Of a stretch of 64,000 bases of DNA, positions 11,646 to 21,639 are shown in pieces (position 1 is the first letter of the stretch; every line of letters starts with the position of its first letter). Under the pieces are notes generated by a model that had not been told where the DNA came from, did no database searches, and worked only from the letters and a program-made list of their open reading frames with translations. This stretch comes from Powellomyces hirtus (Eukaryota; Chytridiomycota; Chytridiomycetes; Spizellomycetales; Powellomycetaceae). The stretch covers positions 186,001 to 250,000 of the forward strand of contig JAHLKG010000012.1 of assembly GCA_025526995.1 (NCBI GenBank), read 5' to 3'. The translations under genes were made by a program, and so were the position numbers.

Positions 11646-11743
11646 ATTCGTCCTTATACGTATGCTCAGTTTCTATCCTTTCCATCACGAAGACGTAGAT
11701 TCGTCCTTATACATATGCTCAGTTTCTATCCCTTCCATCACAC
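11638..11743. repeat. 53-bp tandem duplication across the DRG1 stop codon
   Basis: Bases 11638-11690 are repeated at 11691-11743 with two differences (TACGTATG/TACATATG and CCTTTCC/CCCTTCC). The unit starts at AGACGTAGATTCG, so the last codon and stop of DRG1 are copied into its 3' untranslated region. Confidence 0.9.
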
Positions 11744-11993
11744 TCCCCTATCTACAAACAATACATAGCCGCTCTGTTCCTTCAACTGATTCTTCTCACC
11801 ACGCTCTGCATATCATTCAATCTGAACATCAAAGTGCTAGATTAGTCTCAGGACTAGTCCTCCTGATCAACAATTGCCATTCATGCAACACGAGCCCTGG
11901 GGTCCAAGACTTTACGGTCAAGCGGCAGGGCATCCCATCTTTTTACTAGACCATTCTACTGGTAAGGTCATTGACACGGGGGACCTATTCTGC
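11744..11993. other. Convergent 3' ends of DRG1 and the methyltransferase
   Basis: The gene-free stretch from the DRG1 stop is about 350 bp, including the 53-bp duplication. It holds the 3' ends of two convergent genes. I see no further structure in it. Confidence 0.5.
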
Positions 11994-12911
11994 CTAAGCT
12001 GGCGCCAGCAGCAATCCATGGTATCGCACCACATCCTTCGTTTCAGAATCCTCATATCCAAAAATACGATCATGCTTGAGCATCTTGAACCCGCCCGCAG
12101 CAACCAATTTTGCAAGCTCTTCGTCGGAAAACTTGTTCAATCCGCCAGATTCCGGTAATGTCAGTCCAAAACACCCGCTCGAGTTGCCTTTCAGACACTT
12201 GGCCACAGAATCAAAGAGTTTGCGGGGGGATTTGATAAAGTCAATGACGCCGACGCATACTAGCAAAAACCGAGAGATCAGAGATCAGATAAAGTTAGAT
12301 AGGTCTTGGGTGCGGCAGACACTCACTGACGGCATCAAACGGACGGTCGTATGGCAGAGTGGCTTCTATATCTTGGCATCGCAGGTCATAAAAAGGGTAC
12401 CTCTTCGCCTTTTCTAACATCTAGCAAAAGCGCAACCGTATCACGGGTCAGCACCGGCGCACCGCAGACAACCCGCATCGGTAGAAATGTACCTCAGGTG
12501 TAGCATCAACTCCGTACACATCTATGTCCCGATCCAGCGGTCTGGAGAACAAGAGCTTGGAGCTTGAAAACCGATACGGTGCCGAGTATCGTAAGTGGCG
12601 GGTAGGTGCAGTACAGCGAAACGGTACAAGTACACACCTTTGACCGGTTCCACAGCCCAAGTCCAGTACCCGTAAAGCCTCCTTGCTGTCATTCTCTACG
12701 TTCTGTGATAGGTGGGAAACCACCCACGACGCAATCACAAAGGCTAGAATTACACGATGGTCAGGCTTTCCTACATCGGTGATCCATACAGAGAGAGTAT
12801 GCCGTGAGCGGACGTACGGGCTGGGTAGCTGTCTCTATGTATTTCGTCGTCATATTCCTCAGCATATGATCCGTAGAATTCTGTAACTTGTTCGATTGAC
12901 CATGCTGGCAT
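11994..12911 (-). CDS. Class I SAM-dependent methyltransferase, METTL27-like
   Basis: Exons (minus): 12911-12818, 12743-12638, 12541-12493, 12420-12327, 12259-11994, giving 202 residues. Motif I LDLGCGTG (about residues 57-64) is followed by the acidic strand end VYGVDATPEMLEKAK, the DIEATLPYD motif and VICVGVIDFIK, all Rossmann methyltransferase landmarks. The N-terminus FYGSYAEEYDDEIHRDSYPAP fits the YD..v...GY.aP pattern of the Williams-Beuren region methyltransferase METTL27. The natural substrate of that family is not known to me. Frame closure depends on using donor GTGTGT at 12637 rather than the nearer GTCAAA. It lies downstream of Acinus on the same strand, and a striking palindrome sits 47-75 bp upstream of its ATG. 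Confidence 0.8.
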
Positions 12912-12957
12912 ATTGGAAACCCAGGAAAAACTCTACTCTGCAGTACGGGGATGCGAC

Positions 12958-12986
12958 CGGACGCGTCAATAATAATGACGCGTCCG
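12958..12986. promoter_or_regulatory. Perfect 11-bp inverted repeat carrying two ACGCGTCA elements
   Basis: The arms CGGACGCGTCA and TGACGCGTCCG are perfect reverse complements around a seven-base loop, ATAATAA. Each arm contains ACGCGTCA, which matches the yeast MluI cell-cycle box (ACGCGTNA) bound by MBF. It lies 47-75 bp upstream of the methyltransferase ATG. It could be a dimer-type transcription-factor site or a hairpin in the leader RNA. Binding is inferred from the motif only. Confidence 0.6.
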
Positions 12987-13027
12987 AAAGTGATGACAAT
13001 AACGACGTTCGAAGTGGCTGGCCTGCG

Positions 13028-13200
13028 TTTCCAATCAGATAAATTCCGGGAAAAAAGGCCGAAACTGCAGGGATGAAGTATAAATGCATTATGAGCAAAG
13101 GGAGAGGGGAGAAGGTTGCATTTCCAATCAAATATTAGAGAAGAAGCGGCCGAAAGTCCAGACATGAAGTAAAGCTACACTACTTAAGCAAAGGGGTACC
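13028..13200. repeat. Degenerate direct duplication, offset 93 bp
   Basis: TTTCCAATCA occurs at 13028 and 13121. Each is followed by a GGCCGAAA..GCAG or CCAG stretch, then ATGAAGTA, then GAGCAAAGG or AAGCAAAGG at matching spacing. Indels make the copies unequal. Each copy carries CCAAT. The region lies upstream of the methyltransferase gene. Confidence 0.6.
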
Positions 13201-13332
13201 ACTAAAAAAATATTAACAAGCGGGGGAGTTTTTTATATACATGTGTCGAATCCCGCGCGCCGCTCATGACATGCTAGCATGATGGGCGGCAAGCAGGCAG
13301 CGCAAGGAATAAAGTACAATTTTGACTGCCAA

Positions 13333-15802
13333 TCACCTCCTGCCCGCTGGAGATCTAGGACGACCGCCGCCGCGTCTGTCGGGACTACGAGCTCTCCAAT
13401 TGCTGCTCCGATCGGCCTTGTGTGGCGCTCTGGGCCTGCCTGCATATGGAGCAAATCGATGTGATGTTGATTGTGGGCGTCCAGCATAAGTGTCAGAGCC
13501 GCCTCGTCCCGAGCGCGGGTTGTACTCGGCGCGTTCGAACTTCGTTCGCTCCAAGTCCTTTGCGTCGCGTTCACGGGCTCGGACCTCTTCGTCCGTCAGC
13601 CGCATGTAATAGATAGGGGGGAGAGCTTTTGTCTTGTTGAAAATTTTGTCATTCGGATAGGCATCATTGGGAACTGGAGGAGGGTTGTACTCTGGGCGTG
13701 GGGCGGCAACAGGCTGCGGTTGCGCCTGACGGCCGTGCACACCAGCAGCATCCGCTTCTCCAGATCGTGAACGGGGCACATGCCAAGAGGGATGAAGAGC
13801 GTTACCGCCGCCAGACCCCCGTGCGTTCCCAGCCGACCGCTGTTGTTGCTTGGCCTCTGTGGCAGCAATGGATACATCTGCTTGTTCACGTGTCATGAAC
13901 TCACAAATGAGATTACGACCTGTGTCCGATGGAAATTTCAGGCCATGGCAATGTTGCACTGCTTGTATAGCCTCATCAAGGTTTTTGTACTAAACAAAAG
14001 GGCGAGTTCAGAGATTATCCTGGCCATTCACGATTGATCAGCGCGCGGCACACTTACTGTTGCAAAACAGTGAGACTTGATTTTATCCATCCAAAAGTGC
14101 TCCACTGTTCCTGACTCAGCCAGTAGCTCCTTTACGGCTGGGAGCGTGAGAGGTCTGACGAAGTTTTTTATCAAGATTGTTCGGGAGGGCACTATCAAAC
14201 AATAATTGTGTTGAATTTCCCGATTCCTATGCATGGCTATCTTAACCTTTCTCACCTCCAGTTGGCTGATCAGTGAACGATAGGGCAGAACGCGGTGTCG
14301 CGTCTCCGCTCTTGCCGCTGATTTGCCCCGCCGACAAAGTTTCTGCACGAGTCACCAATGTCAACATGATGATGCCAATTGCGTACAAGCACATATGCTT
14401 CAGAGATGTACATACCTTTGTCAGCAAGCACTGGCTTCTCAATTTCTTTGAAAGGAGCCTTCGGTACATCTACGGACATCTTCTCCTTTACGGCAGCTGG
14501 CTTTGCAGCAGTAGGGGCGACTGGGGCGGGGACCGACTTGTCTTCTGAAACCCCTGCTTGGGATGCTGGCTTTGCCATGACGCCGGCTGATTCTCCAACC
14601 GTCTTCGACCCCGTCGTTTTATTTTTTTTGCTTGCTACATCAACCGTACCTTCATCTTTCTTCCGCTTCTGGTTGTCCGTAGATTGGGGTGGGGTATTTT
14701 GATCCGTCTCTATCTCCTCGGAGGCGGTATCGGCGGCAGACGTTTTTGTGCTTGCCTTGGGCTTTCCTGACACATCTGCCTCCGCGACTTTTGTCTCGTC
14801 GGAGATGTCCTGGGACAGTTTGTGACCTGTGCGAGCAGCCAGAGTGTTCGTAACTGTGCGGGTTGATTTACGACGACCTGCGCCATTTGCTGGTGTAGCT
14901 GCTGGTTCTGCAGCCTGCTGCTCGTTCCCGTTCGCAGTCTCCTCCACGATGGTTTCAGCGGGAGGTTTTTTGGTACTGCGAGTAGTGGCACGACGACCTT
15001 TTGTAGCAGGTGTCATGGGAAGAAGTGAAGCAGGCTCTACGGCGTCTTCCTCCTTCTCTGGAGTTGCACCACTCTGTGTGCCGGGGTCAACTTCAGGTTC
15101 CTTTTCGTCATCGTCTGTGGTGATTTTGTCGGGGATGTCGTCAGCGGGAGGTTTCTTGGTACTGCGAGTAGTGGCACGACGACCCTTGGTAGCAGGAGTC
15201 ATGGGAAGAAGTGAAGCAGGCTCTATCGCCTCTTCCTCCTTGTCCGGAGTTGCATCACTTGGTGTGCTGGTGTCAACTTCAGCTTCGTTTTCGTCTTCGT
15301 CTATGGTAGTTTTGTTGGTGAGGTTTTCAGCGGGAGGTTTCTTGGTACTGCGAGTAGTAGAACGACGACCCTTTGTAGCAGGTGTCATGGGAAGAAGTGA
15401 AGCAGGCTCTATCGCCTCTTCTTCCTTGTCTGGAGTTGCGCCACTCTGTGTGCCAGTGTCAATTTCCGCTTCGTTTTCGTCATCGTCTGTGGTGGTTTTG
15501 TCGGTGATAGCGTCCTTGAGCTTAGAAGCAGCGCGCCCACGGGCAGGGGTTTTGGCAATCCGAAGCGAGCTGCGTCGGCCCACCAAACCACCCTTTGCCG
15601 GGGTTGCCGGTAAATGTGAAGCGCTTGGGGGAGAATCCTCCTTTTGACTCTCAACAGGTCGGAATTCACTGCCGGGATGTGCCGTCTCCCATTCTTCCAA
15701 GCGCGAGATCAGCTCGCTTTTGACGCCCTTCGTGGGAAGATCGAGATTCTTGAGTTCATCCCGCAACTTTACCACGGTCAGACTCGCCCAATCTGTTCCC
15801 AT
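13333..15802 (-). CDS. ACIN1: Acinus homologue (SAP, RRM and RSB motif)
   Basis: Exons (minus): 15802-14416, 14342-14256, 14191-14058, 13989-13333, giving 754 residues. An N-terminal SAP domain (residues 6-40; [19 protein letters not shown]) suggests DNA or RNA binding. A tandem 62-residue repeat occupies about 90-285. An RRM-like domain (about 494-575) starts [20 protein letters not shown]. Then comes the RNPS1-SAP18-binding motif (about 648-676; [20 protein letters not shown]), the hallmark of Acinus. The tail is rich in RS, RG and RR dipeptides. In animals Acinus scaffolds the ASAP complex attached to the exon junction complex, a sensible partner for an intron-rich genome. The PIP-box gene diverges from it, 230 bp away. 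Confidence 0.9.
14960..15515 (-). repeat. 186-bp (62-residue) coding tandem repeat inside Acinus
   Basis: CATGGGAAGAAGTGAAGCAG recurs at 15014, 15200 and 15386, exactly 186 bases apart. The encoded unit alternates an acidic half ([15 protein letters not shown]) with a basic half ([21 protein letters not shown]). Three copies plus degenerate edges are present. Near-identity of the copies suggests recent expansion or gene conversion. Confidence 0.93.
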
Positions 15803-16032
15803 CCTGATGTCGAATTCAGATCAACCTGCGGTGTGTGGAATTTGTTTGGGAAGACGGTTGAACGGAGGAAGATGTGAGGGATGATCGTTGTTCACACCCA
15901 AACGAGGCGACCACTTCACGTGACAAAGCGTTCGGACAGGACGCGTCTTGAACACGTTTCTCTCGCCTTTTCATGAAGGCGTAGTGAAAAACAAAAGAAA
16001 GGTCCCACCACCATTGAGCATCTCACGGAGCC
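15803..16032. promoter_or_regulatory. Divergent promoter between Acinus and the PIP-box gene
   Basis: 230 bp separate the two divergent ATGs, so they probably share a promoter. GACGCGTC is present at 15938-15945, an ACGCGT core like those in the methyltransferase palindrome. No TATA box is seen. Confidence 0.5.
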
Positions 16033-16740
16033 ATGGCAAAAGAGGGCCCTAGACCTGGATGGATAAGTGGAAAGAAAAAACCTAAACTTCATCAGACAGT
16101 TCTGGCTCAAGCATTTCACGCGGTTTCCGTCCGCCGTCGCTCACTTGCTGGAACTGCTGTAACCCAGATGCAGCAGCCCCTGACGTCTTTCTTCAAAAGA
16201 CGTGTACCATCTTCACCAGCAGCAGATAAAGCGAATGATAGCGAAGCGGAAGATTTGGTTGTTCTGCTGTCCCACAACGAGTACTCAAACGCGAGCCATG
16301 AATCGATGGGAGAGCAGATTCAAATTGATCAAGAGGAACCCGAGGAAGATACGTCTGAGTGTGATGTGTCCACATCCGCGCGTGCAACGGACAAGTTCAG
16401 CAGAAAAATTGTAACTGAAGTCGCGGAAACTGCAGTATGCCCTCAGTTCTTTGACGAGAACGAGACAGTCGAAGAAGATCTGGAAGACGCAATATCCGAT
16501 GGGGATGACGCAGAGAACACCATAAGCGATTCGGACTCAAATGCTACCGTAGCTCTTTCCGATACATTTTCGATGCTGAGCTCCAACGAATGTTCGTTTA
16601 CAGCGGAGTCAGACGGCCTGGACCCGGCAGATGACAATTCGATCATCGCGAGTTTCGCTACTCCATTTTTCCCATCATTGCCGTCACCCCCCTCACTTGG
16701 GAGCTACGTGATGGACGTATCGCTGTCAATCCCGACATGA
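16033..16740 (+). CDS. Small acidic protein with PCNA-binding (PIP) box
   Basis: A single exon encodes 235 residues. The first 60 are strongly basic (GKKKPK, VRRRS, FKRR). Residues 47-54 are QQPLTSFF, an exact QxxLxxFF PIP box followed by KRR, the form that docks on the sliding clamp PCNA. A weaker version, QTVLAQAF, lies at 21-28. Residues 72-79, AEDLVVLL, are a hydrophobic run with acidic flank like a SUMO-interacting motif. The rest (81-235) is acidic, Ser/Asp-rich and probably disordered, with no enzyme domain. I do not recognise an orthologue. The basic, PIP, SIM order recalls factors recruited to modified PCNA, but this is inference from short motifs. Confidence 0.7.
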   Translation: MAKEGPRPGWISGKKKPKLHQTVLAQAFHAVSVRRRSLAGTAVTQMQQPLTSFFKRRVPSSPAADKANDSEAEDLVVLLSHNEYSNASHESMGEQIQIDQEEPEEDTSECDVSTSARATDKFSRKIVTEVAETAVCPQFFDENETVEEDLEDAISDGDDAENTISDSDSNATVALSDTFSMLSSNECSFTAESDGLDPADDNSIIASFATPFFPSLPSPPSLGSYVMDVSLSIPT

Positions 16741-16932
16741 ATCCGAGCCTTGTCCTCTAACGACAACCCCGAACACTCGTGCTTCTGGACTTCACACTAT
16801 TCAATATTGCATTTGTCGGTGCGGACCATGACAAGCAATGGGTTATCCTCTAGCCTAAACCTATCACAACTATAATTCTCTCAGCGATCGAACTTGCAAG
16901 CCATTCCTCAAAAATAGAACTACTACGCATAT

Positions 16933-18678
16933 TCAAGCTCTAACAGCTTTCGCTTTGCCTGCATTCCGCTCAACGGCAGCCATGGACTGGAAATAGTCTT
17001 TCGAGTCACGCGCATGGAGAGTGTGTTCCCGACCTGCGCTGTCACGAATTGTGAATGTATTCGGGAGGTAGTAAGTGTCCTGAGAGCCACGCACAGACGC
17101 TGATCGGAGATCAATTGTCATGGCTGGCTCGGGAGTCTGTGCCGGAAGGAATGTCAGCCACAATACACGGATCGAGATTCGCCCCTTTACTCAGCAACGT
17201 ACCGTTCCTTCGCGGAAGAGGCGCAAGGTTGTGCCTTGAATCTCCATATATCGGTTTTGCCAGAATTGACCGTCTGTTGTCATTTGGTCTAACCATTTTC
17301 CGAGAACATGATCCTGTATCGATGGCAAAACGTTAGATGCTTTATCTGCGACTGACGGCCTTAGTTTCCCTCTTGTGATCGTTACCTTTCGATTGCTATC
17401 TTCAAATGCCTGGAATTCCGCTTTGAACGCGTCTTTGATGATCTGCTCTTTGGCCTCCTTATCCTTAGCCCACTTCAGCTCCTTTGCTCTGTGGATTCAG
17501 CAACGGCATAAGATACGAATGAGGCTGCGACTCTGGCTGGATACTATGACGTCCAGCAAGGAACAATCAAGTCCATCTCGGCCACAAAAACTCACCGCTG
17601 ATCGGCAATAACCTTCAACTTGCGCTCCACTTCCTCCTTATAACGCTCCTTCGAAATGGTGTTCTCCCGGATCCGTTTGAGGTGGTCTTCATGTGAAGTG
17701 TCGAGCTCGGACGTCAAAGACGTAGCTGACAGCGCCATCTTGCCCTGGAACATGGCCGATGATTGAGACGTTTCGGACGGTGCGCGCTTCCGAACTCCAC
17801 TGGCGTCAATTGATGGGTGCATCAGGGGCGACTCGGCCTTGTCGGTTCCGGTCGTGACCACCATCGTTGAGTCGTGCTCCGGTAGTACCTGCGCACATTG
17901 AAGCAGTGCTCAGTTTGACATTTCCTTATCACCAAATCCCGATGTTTGGACTTGTCTCGAAGCACTCACTGCCATTATCTGCTTGGCGTATTTCTTCGCA
18001 AGTGTTCGATCCGCGCCGCCGAGCTGTCATACGTGATGTAGAAACAAAGTCAGGATAAATCCATCACGTCTCCCTCTCCGCCCACACCTCTACAAAGGCC
18101 CGACGGCCCACATACCTGTTCTGGCAAGATCTCCGCGAAGACAAACTTGTTCTCGTGCTTCACGTACCCGTAACCGGTGAATGCCGCGGTGCCGACGTGC
18201 TGCTGGAACTCATCCAAACCACCGACCCCAGATTCAAGTACACTGGATAACAATACAAAATGGGATCAGATTTGCAGACATGATAGAGGACAGTCCCTTT
18301 GCATTAGGGCCCAATTTGTGCTGCTCCCTCTTCTTACTTGACTATATCCTTTGTAGCACCAGGCAGGCGGGGCGCGACGGCTGTGGAGGGACTTGCGTTA
18401 ATTTTGTAAAGGATGACTGGATGGCACGGTTTCCTTGCCCCGGCTAGCGCACGAATAACATACCCAGAATCATCCTATGTACATGTTCCAAAGCAATGAT
18501 TCATTAGCATTTTGACAGTTGTTCAAGCCCGCATAGGCGAAGATGCCCCGAGACGTATAGTTCAGGTTCTCCGTATCCGCCCGTCCGCAACTTACCAATC
18601 GGCACTACCGCTCTCGCCTCGGATTTCCTCGTACGTCGCGAGAATCTTTGGGTCGGATGTATCCAGCTGCACAGCCAT
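16933..18678 (-). CDS. ADF-H plus PH domain protein (actin-associated)
   Basis: Exons (minus): 18678-18596, 18474-18464, 18380-18338, 18242-18116, 18023-17970, 17888-17596, 17488-17386, 17313-17203, 17136-16933, giving 342 residues. Residues 1-115 form an ADF-H/coactosin-like domain: ILATYEEIRGES, SGVGGLDEFQQH, then GYGYVKHENKFVFAEI, the usual actin-binding order. A charged helical linker follows (HLKRIRENTISKERYKEEVE, then KDKEAKEQIIKDAF). Residues about 235-335 form a PH domain (VLGKWLDQM..QFWQNRYMEI, later YYLPNTFTIRDSAGREHTLHA, then DYFQSMAAVERN), suggesting membrane lipid binding. The second exon is only 11 bases, but without it the frame breaks inside the ADF-H domain. It probably links the actin cortex to membrane. 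Confidence 0.8.
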
Positions 18679-19952
18679 GATGAAAGAAAATATGGATTGA
18701 TGGGGTAAACGGGATAAGGGGGAACTTGGAAATGTCAAAAGAAAATATCGAAATGTGAAGTTTGGAAAGCAGAAATTCAGTCCGAAATCTTAGTTAACCA
18801 ATCTAGTTGATGTTCGGAATTGTACAATGGGAAAAACGAGGGTCTTGGCCTATTCCGCCTCGAATTGTTGCTATTTTGGGATACATCTGTGTATAATTTT
18901 AGCATTTTTTGCTCCTTTACGCAAAGCAAGCTGTGGAATGTTTCTATCAGAAACTCAACTATATCCGTAGCCCTTCCAAACTGTCAGTCACTTCGTGCAC
19001 GCATCATCATCATGGAACACGACGAACCACCGCCGTGGGCCATGGCTCTCAATATTCATCAGAGAATGCCTTTCCGTCCACACTGCAAATTGCAGTCGTT
19101 GCCTCTCGTTGTGTAAATGTATTATGAGTGGCAAGGAGAGATGTAGCTACACATAGCGGTGGGTTCCGCCGTCAATTGTCGGCCGTCTGGTCTTGTCATC
19201 ACACTCGCGCGACCTGCGGAGGCCCACGCAAAAGTTCTCTAGCCTGATCTACACATGTCATTGAAACATTACGTCTAGATATCATAACGATTTGCAATTT
19301 TAGAGTGACTTGTGTTGATTGTTTATATCCTCCGAGGCGTTGCTGAAGGATGGAGACGGATTCATCCTCGGAATTGAATCCACTTAACAACAATGTAAGC
19401 AGATTGGAACACAAATTGTGCGAATCGCACAGCACAGTTCTCCCCTCACCGAGCCCAAGATTGTAAGGCTCCTGGCATATCCCCTCCACTTTTCCAGCAG
19501 CCACAGAGTTCTATATAAGCAATTCACATGGAGTAATATAGCAGACCCCATTGGTGAGCCCCAACAAAGGAGGCAAGAAGTCAAGTAGGCAGGAAGGAGG
19601 ACGAAGTTGGGGAGCGGCCCAAAACTCCGTCCGCCACCTGCGTCCCACCAAAATCGTCTCTTTCCTACCTCTTCAGTTCCAGCGTCCCTATTACTACAGG
19701 GCACACGGAAACGGAAGAGGAGAGTACTTTGGACCAGAGGCACATCGTAGAAATGACTAATAATAATAGGGAGTAAAGAGCTCAGATAAAAAAACAGCAG
19801 TTCCTTCGCAGGTAAACGACATGGCAAGAGACAAAACAGAACATAGAAAACCCATGACGGGCACAAAAATTACTCCTCAGTCTAACAAATGGCAAGGAAA
19901 AGTCCCTGCTTTTGTTCCTACGGCTCGGCGAGCAGAAAGGGACTGGTAACAC

Positions 19953-20096
19953 GGAGTGCGGCTAATCTGCAGAATGGACAACGAGTGTGCAAGGCAGGGA
20001 CGGGAACAGGAGCATGCTGTCTTCGGAGTGTGGCTAATCTACAAAATGGGCAACGAGTGTGCAGGTAGGGAGGGGAACAGGAGCATGCTACTCTTC
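19953..20096. repeat. 72-bp imperfect tandem duplication
   Basis: GGAGTGCGGCTAATCTGCAG at 19953 is repeated as GGAGTGTGGCTAATCTACAA at 20025. Both go on through ACGAGTGTGCA and GGGAACAGGAGCATGCT. About a dozen substitutions and small indels separate the copies. Confidence 0.85.
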
Positions 20097-20996
20097 GGAT
20101 CTGTCTGACTCACTGCCGGGTCTTCTCCATACATTTGGCGCAAGGTCAGGCAGTGAACGAGGCAGCAATGGTGGGCGCCGAACAATGATGCGCCCACTCC
20201 AGGGCACATCGCAAGGGATGGTACTAAGGCAGAAAGCGTGCTTTCTACAGTGCTAAGTGCGTCTCCAGCGACTCAGCTCCGTAGCGAGCGGATGAGACAG
20301 CATTGCGGACGTGAGGAAACCGACATGCCTCACGCGTCGCTATCTCCGTTGCTGTCTATCCCGCTCCATTCTGAGATCATAACCGGAGGGCAGCGAAAAA
20401 AAAAAGCGAAACAGACGCAGAGGAAGTGCCCGTGGTGCAGCTGGATGTGTACACGTGGACAAAGCTAATATACAGGAATGTCCGCGGCTACGGAACCTTT
20501 CGCCGAGCGCATCAATGCATGTTTATGAAGAAGTCTGGAAAACGTCAATGGCCAAACGTTTTTCAGATTCTTCCACCAGGGCATAGATGAAAATGAGTCT
20601 AATTGCACCTTTGCATTGCTCCTAAATTCCACCACCTGAGAAAAAAAAATACCCTCCGGTCATCTCCGCATCACTACGCTTTGGGAGATTACGCTCAAGG
20701 TCTGGCGAGGTGGTGCGTGACAGTATCAGACAACCGGACAACGTCGATCAGATCCTGCCAAAAATCGATCAGATGGCAGGAAATCGATACGAGTCCCAAA
20801 GCCCGGGTCCAATTGTAGAGATCAATATTGCGCCCCAAAACGGGCACCACGACCCATGCTTCATCCCACTATTCACATAACCCGGGAGAAGCTCTGAAGT
20901 CCATTCAGCAACATCCGAGCGAGTTCAAACCTTTGAGTGCGGTCATTTGGGAACCAGAACGTTGCCCCTTGACTGATTTCCTACCAAGGCAATGAC

Positions 20997-21449
20997 TTAC
21001 AAATGTGGGTACAGCAGGAATCCAAAGAAGATACTGATGAACGGCTTCCAGTCAAATTCCTCAACCATCATGATGAGGCCCGCTCCAGGCTGGAACAATA
21101 GCGAGCTATGATAGAATCCACATGAAAAGAATAGTAGAATACAACGGGAGCAGGGGAGCACCCGTCTTTTACATGGGATATTCTTCCGCACAAATTCCGA
21201 AAGCGAGCGCAAAACCTCGTTCTCCGAACCCGTTCCGAAACATCTCTCAACTCTTGTTTGAGCTGTTATTTCCTTTGTGGAACGAATGGTCGGTTTCTTG
21301 GGAACGGGTGAGAGTTGCTGCTCACGGTATGCTCTTGAGAAAACACCTTCATAAATGAATGTCTTCTGGGTTTGACCTCCGCGGAAAGAAGGTACAGTAC
21401 CAAAAGAAACGAAGTCTCTCAAACGTGATTGGAAGATTTCATGCGTCAA
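20997..21449 (-). CDS. Unassigned ORF with hydrophobic C-terminus
   Basis: A 150-codon frame on the minus strand begins with ATG and ends in a compact hydrophobic stretch (KPFISIFFGFLLYPHL) just before GTAAGTC, which could be a splice donor. The middle is basic and not domain-like, and a clean downstream exon was not found. A second hydrophobic patch lies near residue 115. It may be a real small membrane protein missing an exon, or chance. Confidence 0.2.
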   Translation of the reverse strand: MTHEIFQSRLRDFVSFGTVPSFRGGQTQKTFIYEGVFSRAYREQQLSPVPKKPTIRSTKEITAQTRVERCFGTGSENEVLRSLSEFVRKNIPCKRRVLPCSRCILLFFSCGFYHSSLLFQPGAGLIMMVEEFDWKPFISIFFGFLLYPHL

Positions 21450-21639
21450 GCGTTACGGCACAATGTAACAACTGGAGCTACTGTACATGTGTAATGATGG
21501 TTGACTCAATGTTTGTCGTAGAGGCGCTCTATACCGGCAGAGGGTTGCCGAACTAGTCGAATACATCAACCAAAACGACTCTATATGATTCATTTATCCA
21601 TTCAAAACCCTAAAAATACCCAGCTTCAGATCCCGCTCC

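Larger units (their letters stand above)
12912..13332. other. Intergenic between Acinus and the methyltransferase
   Basis: 421 bp without a gene. It contains the ACGCGT palindrome (12958-12986) and a degenerate 93-bp duplication (13028-13200), described separately, both in the likely promoter of the methyltransferase. Confidence 0.6.
18679..21639. other. Long gap of about 3 kb with no confident gene
   Basis: I found no recognisable domain. The longest ORFs (19384-19866 and 20997-21449, both minus) have mixed composition; the second is listed separately because its end looks spliced. A 72-bp tandem duplication lies at 19953-20096. There are A-tracts at 20398-20404 and 20640-20649. Long non-coding RNA, untranslated ends of the flanking genes, or decayed mobile DNA are all possible. 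Confidence 0.5.

Noticed and set aside
14829..15647. 272-codon ORF on the plus strand
   Set aside because: It is antisense to the repetitive, Ser/Arg-rich part of Acinus and mirrors its repeat period; the Acinus frame has real domains.
19384..19866. 160-codon minus-strand ORF rich in Leu, Phe and Cys
   Set aside because: There are no conserved blocks and no splice context. Composition looks like chance translation of a pyrimidine-rich strand.
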